Assembly: GCA_027083135.1 (NCBI GenBank)
Contig: JALWQH010000052.1
Span: 43,591-107,590 of the forward strand
DNA: 64,000 nucleotides
Direction of reading: 5' to 3'
Source: Desulfurococcales archaeon
GTDB taxonomy: Archaea; Thermoproteota; Thermoprotei_A; Sulfolobales; WAQK01
The notes beneath the pieces were generated by a model. That model had not been told where the DNA came from and did not search any database. It worked only from the letters and a program-made list of their open reading frames with translations. Positions 34,344-42,733 of the stretch are shown in pieces; position 1 is the first letter of the stretch, and each line of letters starts with the position of its first letter. A program made the position numbers and the translations under genes.

Positions 34344-35855
34344 CTACCTCTTAGGCACGGGTGCTAGGGGTTGCACCTCCACATTGGGCTTAGGTATTTT
34401 GTCCCAATACTCCTTGTTTAAAATGCATCCTGGATCAGGGGCTGTTATATCCCTGAAGTACGCGTATGCCCTGGCCCTGCATCCACCGCACACATACTTG
34501 TAGGGGCATTCAGCACAGTATCCTTTGAGCAGGCTTCTATCCCTGAGAGTCTGGAGCACGGGGGATTCCTCCCATATCTCGCGGAAAGACTTCTCCCTGA
34601 GGCTTCCCACCTTTATCGGGAGGAACACGCATGGAACCACGTCCCCGTTGGGCTGGAGGCCAGCGTATATTCTCCCAGCCCCGCATCCCCCGACAAACTC
34701 TGCGAGAGCGTTGACTATCTTGTTCTCACCTATATAGAAGTGGGTGGGTGAAACCTCCTCTCCCTGACTTTCCTCTAATACTACTCTAGCATACTGTGGA
34801 GCGGTGCTCTCGATCTCCAGATGCCTGTGCTTCATCTCCCTGTAAATGGTTTTTAGAAACTCCTCCCTCTCCTCGGGTGTTAGGTCCAGCCAGGCGTAGT
34901 CTTCTCCCCTCCCTGTGGGAACGAAGTTGAAGAATATCACTCTATTCACACCTATATCCTCGGCGAGATCCAGTATGTCTTCAACCTCGTTTATGTTCAT
35001 CTTGGTGATAGTGGTGGCCATGCCGTTATTGACTCCCAGCTTAACAGCGTTTCTAAGAGCCTTCACAGCCTTCTCCCATGCCCCGGGAACACCTCTGAAC
35101 CTGTCGTGGACTTCAGGCTTAGCACTGTCAACGCTTACCTCCACGTATCTAAGCCCTGCATCCACGGCTTTCTTCAGGTTATCCATGTTCGCGAAGAATG
35201 TTCCATTAGTGGCTACTGATACATATATGTCCCTGTCAGCCAGCTCCCTCACTATCCTGTAAAAGTGCGGATGTATGGTCGGCTCTCCGCCGCTTAGAGC
35301 CACTGCGGCTACTCCTGCCTCATCCAGCTGTCTCACCACCTCCAGCTTCTCCTCAAGCGTCAACTCGTCTGGCAGGGGTTTGTCAGCCCTCTGATAGCAG
35401 TGTATGCATCTGAGATTACACATATTGGTGAAGTTCCATACAATTAGGAATGGTGCAGGCATCTTCTGAGGCACTGTTACACCGTATTTTGCAAGCCCCT
35501 CAACCACTAGGGATACACCACGCCTCACCGCTGGATCCCTGACCCCTTCCCGGGCGCTCTCAAGGTCTCCTTTAAGAACCCATAATCCAACCCTTATTGT
35601 AGCTCTGATAAGCCAGCTTAGAAATCTGGCTGTCACGGGGCATCCGTAAACCTTAGAGCCAGCGAAGGCTGAGAGCGCATGGAATAGTATTGTTTGTTCT
35701 CTGCATCTTTCCCCCTCCTCACAGCACTTAACCCTCTTAGCACCAGCTCTAAGGTAAGCCCTGGTGGCAGGATTATTGAACACCATTCTTATCCCTGTCA
35801 GTAGTCTCCCAATATCAGCCTTCTTCTCAGCCTTTCCACTGCCATTAACACCCAT
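34344..35855 (-). CDS. Radical SAM/SPASM protein
   Basis: 503 residues. An N-terminal Cys-containing region (CCEEGERC near residue 45) precedes the radical SAM core with CNLRCIHC (CxxxCxxC). The C-terminal SPASM/twitch region reads CGAGRIYAGLQPNGDVVPC, then CAECPYKYVCGGCRARAY, giving ligands for one or two auxiliary clusters. The family includes haem-synthesis AhbC/AhbD and peptide-modifying enzymes; I cannot choose. It lies 14 bases before the B12-dependent radical SAM gene, so both are co-transcribed and may act on the same pathway. Confidence 0.85.
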   Translation of the reverse strand: MGVNGSGKAEKKADIGRLLTGIRMVFNNPATRAYLRAGAKRVKCCEEGERCREQTILFHALSAFAGSKVYGCPVTARFLSWLIRATIRVGLWVLKGDLESAREGVRDPAVRRGVSLVVEGLAKYGVTVPQKMPAPFLIVWNFTNMCNLRCIHCYQRADKPLPDELTLEEKLEVVRQLDEAGVAAVALSGGEPTIHPHFYRIVRELADRDIYVSVATNGTFFANMDNLKKAVDAGLRYVEVSVDSAKPEVHDRFRGVPGAWEKAVKALRNAVKLGVNNGMATTITKMNINEVEDILDLAEDIGVNRVIFFNFVPTGRGEDYAWLDLTPEEREEFLKTIYREMKHRHLEIESTAPQYARVVLEESQGEEVSPTHFYIGENKIVNALAEFVGGCGAGRIYAGLQPNGDVVPCVFLPIKVGSLREKSFREIWEESPVLQTLRDRSLLKGYCAECPYKYVCGGCRARAYAYFRDITAPDPGCILNKEYWDKIPKPNVEVQPLAPVPKR

Positions 35856-35970
35856 TTTGAACTACCTAGTTATAATAAAGATCGAATTTAAGCCTTTAGC
35901 AATACTTGTAGATTCCATGTACGGGATTAAAGGCATTTTTCAATGCAACTTGTATACTGTAGGCATGATG

Positions 35971-36627
35971 CTATTCTTTAAGCCATCTTAGTATCGGTGA
36001 TACTTTGAGAAGCTCCTCCTCCCTTTCAGGCATGTAGGGGAGTATGAGGCGTAGAATACCTCTCCATCTTTTAAGATAGTTCAGCAGCTCTCCTTCAAGC
36101 CTTCTCAGCATCCTCCTATTATCATACATTTTCAGTATTCCTCCAAGGGTTCTCTGCACTGATCCCGGGTCATACGTCTCCATCAGCTTTGCAAGCCTTA
36201 TGATGTTTATTCTTATGATGTTCCCTTCTATTCTTCCAGCGAGCCTGAGATATATTGCGTGGGAGTGGGGAGAGAACACTGTTTCCAGGCTGCGGGCGTC
36301 TATTCTATCCACAGGGATGAGCCTGTCTCCACATCTCAGCTCCCTTACAGGCCCCACTATGTGCTCCACCTCTATCTGGAAATTCGTGTTAAGATACTTA
36401 TAGACAGGTATGCTGGCCATGCCTAGGGGCAGGTCTTTCCAGAAGCTTCGAACGGCATACTGGTATAAACCTAGGCTGTAGAGCATTCCAGTTGTGGCTG
36501 TAGGAGGATCTATGCATCTAAGCCTCTCACCATAGCAGCATTCAAGTAGGGCTGTTATGGCCTTGCCAAGTATCTCTATGTTTCTCTTCTTTCCAGCCCA
36601 TCTAACTATACCCTGATCAATTATCAT
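35971..36627 (-). CDS. Uncharacterised 218-residue protein
   Basis: I do not recognise this protein. It has no signal peptide or membrane helix. A Cys-containing segment CCYGERLRC lies near residue 30, a beta-rich middle contains EVEHIVGPVRELRCGDRLIPVDR, and the C terminus is helical and basic. It is in the same direction as the radical SAM pair but separated by 115 bases, so it may be a separate transcript. Confidence 0.6.
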   Translation of the reverse strand: MIIDQGIVRWAGKKRNIEILGKAITALLECCYGERLRCIDPPTATTGMLYSLGLYQYAVRSFWKDLPLGMASIPVYKYLNTNFQIEVEHIVGPVRELRCGDRLIPVDRIDARSLETVFSPHSHAIYLRLAGRIEGNIIRINIIRLAKLMETYDPGSVQRTLGGILKMYDNRRMLRRLEGELLNYLKRWRGILRLILPYMPEREEELLKVSPILRWLKE

Positions 36628-36723
36628 GTGCAGCCACTCACGGCTTGCTGGAACATGCCCAGATCTATGAGGTATATTGGCGAATATATTAGTGACGGCT
36701 GATGGAGGATTACCTGGCAGGTT

Positions 36724-37956
36724 TTACAAGGCTAGGATCAGTAGCATGGAGGCTAATAGTGCGGTTCCCAAGACATCGGCTATGCTTGTAAGTATAGGGG
36801 CAAGCACGTTGTCGGGATCTACTCCCAGGTTGAATGAGACTAGGGCTGTATAGTATGTTATGATGGATACGAGTATGGTGAGTATTAGGCCTGCCGATAT
36901 GACTGCCGCCATTACTTTAAGGCCCCATAGAGAAGTGGCTCCACCCCAAAGAGCCATGAGGTATCCGAAGGCTCCTAAGGAGCTGAATATTATTAGAGCA
37001 TGCATAATGTTTACGGCTAATTGTACTAGAACCCACCTGTCACGTGGAGCCAGGCTAAGCGTCACTCTGCCCAGGTGGAGGGATGTTGAAAGCCGGGCTG
37101 AGAACCTAGAGGCTATGGCTCCACCATCCTCTAGGAAGGCAGGTATCACGGCTAGTATGCCTGCACCAGCTATGATCTTCCCCATGTTGGCTAGGAGTAT
37201 GATGCCTGCAGCCGTGCTGAGCGTGGTGGATGCTATTATGGCTAGAAGGTTCTGTCTAAGTATCTCCCACGCCCTCCTATAGGATCCTCTGAGTCTTACT
37301 TTGAACACTATGATCAGCGACATGCATGCGGCTGCTCCTAGGAGGCTAAGTATCACGGCTAGCCTTGCCTTCAAGGGAAGCCTCAGGGAGGCCTCGTATC
37401 CGAGCACTATGGTGGGTATGGTCACAATGTCTCCGAAGAGAGTGGCTATGGGGGCCACCACGTTGTCGGGATCTATGCCTCTCCTGAAGGCCGTGAAGGC
37501 AAGCCAAGTTGTAGCTGTAACCATTAGTGGCGCTGCGATCAGCGCTGATGATAGTGCTGTTAGAATGGTGGTGGATGCATCCATCCCTCTCTCAGCGTGG
37601 AGACCCCAGGCTGCAAGCATGGTCAGCAGGCCTATCCACGTATTTATGCTTATGAGTATGGCGAGCAATGCTGCCAGCTCTTCTCTGATCATTTTTTTAG
37701 CTAAGCCTAGGTGCAGAAGAGTTCCAAGCCTCGAACCATAGCTTGAATACACGTCTCCTCTAGCATCACTCGCCGCGGGGAGGAGTGCTAGGAGTATGGG
37801 GGCTGATCTTATTACGGGGGAGAAGAACTGGAGGAAGAAGCCTGAAACATAGTCGCCGAGATTGCAGAGTATGAGGGAGAGAGCTCCCTCCACGAAGTCC
37901 TTCCGCTCCTCACCCCCCCATATCCTCCTCAGCGGTCTTCCAGGAATGCCCCGCAA
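36724..37956 (-). CDS. MgtE/SLC41-like divalent cation transporter, duplicated domain
   Basis: 410 residues with about ten membrane helices arranged as two copies of the MgtE/SLC41 integral domain. The duplication shows in the paired motifs GIDPDNVVAPIATLFGDIVTIP (first half) and GVDPDNVLAPILTSIADVLGTA (second half), and in SRLGTLLHLG and SRFSARLSTSLHLG. The cytosolic CBS sensing domain of bacterial MgtE is absent. Likely substrate is Mg2+ or a related cation. The first ~20 residues may be upstream of the real start. Confidence 0.88.
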   Translation of the reverse strand: MRGIPGRPLRRIWGGEERKDFVEGALSLILCNLGDYVSGFFLQFFSPVIRSAPILLALLPAASDARGDVYSSYGSRLGTLLHLGLAKKMIREELAALLAILISINTWIGLLTMLAAWGLHAERGMDASTTILTALSSALIAAPLMVTATTWLAFTAFRRGIDPDNVVAPIATLFGDIVTIPTIVLGYEASLRLPLKARLAVILSLLGAAACMSLIIVFKVRLRGSYRRAWEILRQNLLAIIASTTLSTAAGIILLANMGKIIAGAGILAVIPAFLEDGGAIASRFSARLSTSLHLGRVTLSLAPRDRWVLVQLAVNIMHALIIFSSLGAFGYLMALWGGATSLWGLKVMAAVISAGLILTILVSIITYYTALVSFNLGVDPDNVLAPILTSIADVLGTALLASMLLILAL

Positions 37957-38134
37957 CTCCCCGCAGCCTTGAATACATAGCTATCTTCATCGCATTTAAA
38001 TGAGGCAACGTGGTAGAAGGGGAGTTTGCCTCTGGAACTTACCTCGTAGTTAAAAGCCAAGATGCATGCGGGGCCTCATGGAAGCGTAGCGCTAGGTTTT
38101 CTGGAGGCATTGCCAGACGGTGAGGCGTAAAGTT

Positions 38135-38734
38135 CTATGGAGACTTTGATTGATGTTTAAATGGCATCTGGCTTATGAGGATCTCCACGTATTTCTCTGC
38201 AGGGATATCGGGGGGAGGTCTGAGCACATAGCAGAGGAGGGCTCCGAAAAATGATCTTATAGCCACCCTATATCTGGGATCAGCTGATCCGAAAACCCTT
38301 GCTGCTACGCTTTGCACACGCTCCCTGCATATCTTCCTAACCTCCTCCCTTATGCGGGGGTAAACTGTCTCAGATGATAATGTGTGGAAAAGCAGGTTCT
38401 TGAGGACCTCGTCCCTATATTTGTCCAGGTATCCTCTGCCTATGCATCTAAGCAGCTCTGCGCCCTTCAGCTCTCTGCTAAGGCATTCTTCTATTATGTC
38501 GGCGGGCAGGCTTCTATGAGCAACCTCAAGTATCAGCTCATCCTTGCTTCTAAAATACCAGAATACCAGTCCCTTTGACACGTCTGCCTCCATGGCTATG
38601 AGCCTTACAGGGGCCCTGAAGAAACCGTACTTTGAGAAGACATGCATGGATGCCTTAATGATTTTTTCACGCACCTCTTCACTATAACTCGTCTCCCTGC
38701 CTTCTCTTCCAGGCTGTACCTCTGTTCTCCTCAT
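38135..38734 (-). CDS. TetR-family transcriptional regulator
   Basis: 199 residues. The N-terminal helix-turn-helix (~20-65) reads IIKASMHVFSKYGFFRAPVRLIAMEADVSKGLVFWYFRSKDELI, the classic TetR pattern; the rest is a helical ligand-binding domain. It lies downstream of the SBF-type transporter on the same strand, 66 bases away. A GACTG-GT-CAGTC repeat next to the transporter's TATA box is its probable operator, implying control of the whole unit, including itself. Confidence 0.9.
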   Translation of the reverse strand: MRRTEVQPGREGRETSYSEEVREKIIKASMHVFSKYGFFRAPVRLIAMEADVSKGLVFWYFRSKDELILEVAHRSLPADIIEECLSRELKGAELLRCIGRGYLDKYRDEVLKNLLFHTLSSETVYPRIREEVRKICRERVQSVAARVFGSADPRYRVAIRSFFGALLCYVLRPPPDIPAEKYVEILISQMPFKHQSKSP

Positions 38735-38800
38735 ACTACCACCAATACGTGTTGGGAAAATATTTGCGGTGGGATGGTATTATTCGTTGCCTGCATCCCC

Positions 38801-39925
38801 CTAGGAGCCATTAGAATGCTTCAGGATCCTGTGGATCAATGGGGCTGCAGCTATGTAGGCTATGGCTATCACGGGCTGTATTGCAGGCACCAGTGCTGCG
38901 GGAAGCGCTGCTGCGGGTCCTATGGCCATTACAGCCATGGCTGCCGCCACGCTTTCATTTTTCGTCATAGCTATGAACACTATTCCCATGTGGTCCTCGT
39001 ATCTCATCCTGATAGCCTTGCTGAGCGCTAGGAGCAGCGATATTACTATGCCGTATACTACGAGCTGGGCTCCTATTATGTCTGCAGCTATTACGGGCTT
39101 CTTCACGAGTAGTCCAGCCTTGTTTGCAATCAGCATGAATATTAGTATCAGCATGAACAGCATGGTTGCTAGGGAGAGGTAGGGTTTGAGGCTTCTGCTT
39201 ATCCTGCCCTCAATGCATTCCACAGCGTCTTCTAGGCGACTTATGAAGTCCTCTATTCCGTCGACGAATGGTATGTTTTTACAAGGCATTTCAACCTCCT
39301 TAGATTTAAGCAGTATTCTGGCCCTCCGCTTCACCATATAGTACCTGGTAAGCTGGCCTAGAATAAAAGGCGTCACCAAGGCTATTGTGACTGATTCCGC
39401 CAGCAGGCTTACAGGAATACTCACTGACACGCTGGTAGCGTAGAAGCCGACATAGAGGGGTGCGGCGACGACTGCTCCTATAATGCTGAGTATTGCCAGC
39501 ACTGTTGCAAGCTCAACATTGCCTTCAGCCAGCATCACGTAGGCTATTGAGGCGCTTGAAGCTGGAACAGCATTAGCTGCGACGAATCCTATTCCAACCT
39601 CCCTGTGCCCAATGTAGCCTGCCGCGAACATGGCTACTAGGGGGGCTACGAGGAATACTAGGAGCAGGCCTATAGTAGTCTCCCAAACCTTCACCCTAAG
39701 CTCCGAGCCCATCTTCTCAGCTCTAAGCTGAATCATAGAGGGATACAGTGTTGCCACAGCTAGTGATAGTATAAGCATCTTCACCTGCTGTATATGGGCC
39801 TTGAAGAACCAGGCATAATGATAGCCTATAGGTATAGCCACCACTATGTCCAGCAGCACGTATAGCAATAGGTATTCTCTGAGGTGGGATGCAAGCCTCA
39901 GCGTTCTTTCCCCCACACTACTCAC
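38801..39925 (-). CDS. SBF/BASS-type transporter
   Basis: 374 residues with about nine to ten membrane helices. The segment VAANAVPASSASIAYVMLAEGNVELATVLAILSIIGA and the AMTKNESVAAAMAVMAIGPAAALPAALVPAIQP stretch match the two crossing-helix regions of sodium/bile acid symporter-like (SBF, including ACR3) carriers. A charged loop (~110-165) lies between the halves. The substrate is unknown; organic anions or arsenite are family options. It is the first gene of a unit with a TetR regulator. Confidence 0.78.
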   Translation of the reverse strand: MSSVGERTLRLASHLREYLLLYVLLDIVVAIPIGYHYAWFFKAHIQQVKMLILSLAVATLYPSMIQLRAEKMGSELRVKVWETTIGLLLVFLVAPLVAMFAAGYIGHREVGIGFVAANAVPASSASIAYVMLAEGNVELATVLAILSIIGAVVAAPLYVGFYATSVSVSIPVSLLAESVTIALVTPFILGQLTRYYMVKRRARILLKSKEVEMPCKNIPFVDGIEDFISRLEDAVECIEGRISRSLKPYLSLATMLFMLILIFMLIANKAGLLVKKPVIAADIIGAQLVVYGIVISLLLALSKAIRMRYEDHMGIVFIAMTKNESVAAAMAVMAIGPAAALPAALVPAIQPVIAIAYIAAAPLIHRILKHSNGS

Positions 39926-39949
39926 CCATTCCGTATCAAAAGCTCAGGA

Positions 39950-39975
39950 GTTATAAATTTACCGACTGGTCAGTC
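39950..39975 (-). promoter_or_regulatory. TetR-type operator next to the transporter TATA box
   Basis: GACTG-GT-CAGTC (39964-39975) is a perfect inverted repeat of the kind bound by TetR proteins. On the minus strand it is followed at once by GTAAATTTATAA, a strong TATA box about 30 bases before the transporter's start region. Repressor binding would block TFB/TBP access. Confidence 0.68.
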
Positions 39976-40056
39976 AAACCATATGGTCAATACTGGGATA
40001 AGGGTTTTGAGGGGGCTCTGCTCAAAATGCCTGGCAGGGATATGTGGGGCTAGGGC

Positions 40057-42630
40057 TTGGCTGAAACCAGGGTCTACATGGTCTTCCCCGTTGGCTATGC
40101 TCATATAGATAGTGAGTGGCTGTGGGGGTTGGAGGAGGCGCTTGAAGCCTGCAGGCTCACTTTCGAGAACACGCTGAGATTGATGGGGAAGCATGACTTC
40201 ATCTTCGCTGAGGGCTCCTCCCTATACTACGAGTTCCTGGAGAAACGTTACCCTAGTATTTATGGTAGGGTATTGGAGGAGGCGCGTAAGGGGCGTTGGA
40301 GGATCTCCGCTGCCTCCTACCTGGAGTTTGATGCTAATATGCCGTCAGGCGAGTCTCTGCTGAGGCATCTCCTCTATGGTTCAATGTACTTTAATAGGCG
40401 TGGCCTTTCAGCCCAGGTGTTCTTCCTACCTGACTCCTTCGGCTTTCCAGCCACTCTCCCTAAGATCCTGGCAGGCTTCGGGGTTAGATTCTTCGCCACA
40501 TATAAGCTGAGCTGGAATGACACCAATGAGCCACGCTATAATGCCTTCCTATGGCGTAGTCCTGGAGGATACGAGGTGCTGGCATACTTGCTGCCTGGAA
40601 GCTATAGCGACTATCTGTCAAGCATTAGGAGGATACTCTTGAACATTCATACGCAGGTGAAGAAGCAGGGGATACCGGTGGTTCTCCAGGTCTTTGGAAG
40701 AGGGGATCATGGGGGAGGCCCCGAGGAGGAGGAGCTCCTCAACTTAGAGGAGTGGCGTGGGAGACATTCGTCCCTCCTAAACATCACTAGGGGTGGCATG
40801 GAGGAGTTCTTCAAGTATCTTGACAAGCATCGCGGCAGGCTGCCAGTCATAAATGATGAGCTGTACCTGGAGTTTCACCGCGGGGCCTTCACTACAGGTA
40901 GGCTGGCTAAAAAGCTGAACAGGCTTAATGAGAGCCTAGTATTAGAGGCTGAGAAGCTCTTCTCCCTTCTTGAAACCCTAGGCTGGGCTGAATACCCTGA
41001 GGACAGGCTGCATGGAATCTGGGAGATGATCCTGGTTAGCCAGGGCCATGATGCACTCCCAGCAACAGTGACAAGGGGCGTCTATGGTAATGTTGTTCGA
41101 AGGGGGGTAGAGTCATACAGGTTGCTGTTAAACATTATTCACAGAGGCTTAGAGGAGGCGGCAGGGAAAACCTGCTCCAAGTACATTGTCTTCAATCCTC
41201 ACAGCTGGAGTTCCTCCACTTACATAAGGGTTAAAGAAAGGCTTAGCGGGATCCACCAGGAGCTGGGCGACGGTTCAAGCCTAGTCTACGTGGATAATAT
41301 GCCTCCACTGGGATTCAAGGCTTATAGAGAGCCTGGAGACAAGCCTAGAGGCAAAGTGAGGGCCTGGAGGAGCGGGGAAAACTATGTGCTTGAAAACGAG
41401 CATATAAGGGCAATTATCTCAGCCAGTAAGGGGTGGATTACAAGCATATATGATAAGGCTAATGAACGCGAGGTTTTAAGGGGTCCTATTAGGCTGCGGG
41501 TGATGTGGGACTACCCGACGCCGCTTAGATGGTCGGCTGCACCTGCAGTCCTCTTTGATGCATGGGAAGCCTACTATAATGAGGGTTTAAACAAGTATTT
41601 CCACAGGGATTTAAAGGCTTATAGAAGCTTCATCTCTGAGAAAGGGCCTCTCTACGCCTCCATCACCATGATGTACAGGTATAGGCAGCCTCTCGCAGGG
41701 AGCTCGGTATTCGAGGTAGAGGCAGGATTATATGCTGGTAAGCCCTACCTGGAGCTCAGGTTCAAGGCTTATTGGAGGGCGCGTCACAGGTTCTTGAAGC
41801 TCCTAATACCCCTTAATACTGGTTCAAAGGAAGCCTTGTTTGAAACACCTTACGGTGCTGTGAGGAGGATGGATTCATGCCTAACCCGTAACCCTGTTAA
41901 TAAGGCTAGATACGAGGTCTGCGGGCATAGATGGGTTGATGTATCAGACAGGGATCATGGTACCGCGGTGATTAACGACTCAATATACGGGTTCAGCTGG
42001 TGTAACAGGGTGCTGGGAGTAAGCCTGCTGAGGGCCCCCACCCCTCCCGAGAGAGAAGTATTAATGAGACTGGTAGAGGAGAACAAGAAGATGCAGGCAG
42101 AGTTCAGGGATATTAGCCTGCGACGCTCAGGTAAGGCTAGGAGGCTTGCATTAGCCATCACATTATGGCTCCAGTCAGCCGTCCGAGAGCTTCTATATTC
42201 AAGTAAGCTTAAACCAGTAGACCAGGGCTACCATACAGCCACTATATGGATATACCCCCATAGAGGAGACTACGTTAAAGGAGAAGTCGCTACGTACGCA
42301 GCAGAACTCAATACACCCTATATAATGCATAGGCATGAGGGCTACATGAATGGAGTTAACGAGGGGTTCAGTCTTCTTGAAGTTAAGCCTAGTCACGTTC
42401 AACTCGTAGCGGTAAAGCCATGTGAACACATGAAATGCCTTGCAGCAAGATTGTTTAATACATCATACAAGAGCCTCAGAGCACAGATAATATTAACTGG
42501 GAAAATTAGGAGTATTCAGGAAGCCAGTCATGCTGAGACACCCGTAAGAAAGCCCCAAGTATTGAAAGGAGAAACTTTCACCATGGAATTCAAGCCCTAT
42601 GAAGTTAAGACCATTCTATTGCGGTTATAG
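40057..42630 (+). CDS. Alpha-mannosidase, GH38
   Basis: 857 residues of glycoside hydrolase family 38. The N-terminal metal-binding barrel starts with VGYAHIDSEWLWGLEEAL (His and Asp zinc ligands), and the nucleophile region is FFLPDSFGFPATLPKIL. QGHDALPATVTRGVYG in the helical domain gives the other conserved His/Asp. Large beta-sandwich domains follow. No signal peptide, so it probably acts on cytosolic oligomannosides from glycan turnover. TTG start. It is divergent from the SBF transporter. Confidence 0.9.
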   Translation: MAETRVYMVFPVGYAHIDSEWLWGLEEALEACRLTFENTLRLMGKHDFIFAEGSSLYYEFLEKRYPSIYGRVLEEARKGRWRISAASYLEFDANMPSGESLLRHLLYGSMYFNRRGLSAQVFFLPDSFGFPATLPKILAGFGVRFFATYKLSWNDTNEPRYNAFLWRSPGGYEVLAYLLPGSYSDYLSSIRRILLNIHTQVKKQGIPVVLQVFGRGDHGGGPEEEELLNLEEWRGRHSSLLNITRGGMEEFFKYLDKHRGRLPVINDELYLEFHRGAFTTGRLAKKLNRLNESLVLEAEKLFSLLETLGWAEYPEDRLHGIWEMILVSQGHDALPATVTRGVYGNVVRRGVESYRLLLNIIHRGLEEAAGKTCSKYIVFNPHSWSSSTYIRVKERLSGIHQELGDGSSLVYVDNMPPLGFKAYREPGDKPRGKVRAWRSGENYVLENEHIRAIISASKGWITSIYDKANEREVLRGPIRLRVMWDYPTPLRWSAAPAVLFDAWEAYYNEGLNKYFHRDLKAYRSFISEKGPLYASITMMYRYRQPLAGSSVFEVEAGLYAGKPYLELRFKAYWRARHRFLKLLIPLNTGSKEALFETPYGAVRRMDSCLTRNPVNKARYEVCGHRWVDVSDRDHGTAVINDSIYGFSWCNRVLGVSLLRAPTPPEREVLMRLVEENKKMQAEFRDISLRRSGKARRLALAITLWLQSAVRELLYSSKLKPVDQGYHTATIWIYPHRGDYVKGEVATYAAELNTPYIMHRHEGYMNGVNEGFSLLEVKPSHVQLVAVKPCEHMKCLAARLFNTSYKSLRAQIILTGKIRSIQEASHAETPVRKPQVLKGETFTMEFKPYEVKTILLRL

Positions 42631-42733
42631 TTTTAAAGCAGACATCAACAAATTATTATTGAGAAAGTATCTATCCCTGCCAAATTCTCCAAGATTCTAT
42701 GCGGGCGTGTGTTGCATGAAGAGAATAAGGTTC

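Noticed and set aside
38010-38123. Possible 37-codon GTG ORF downstream of a TTTAAA box
   Set aside because: The TATA-like box is too close to the start, no Shine-Dalgarno is seen and the peptide has no distinguishing features.
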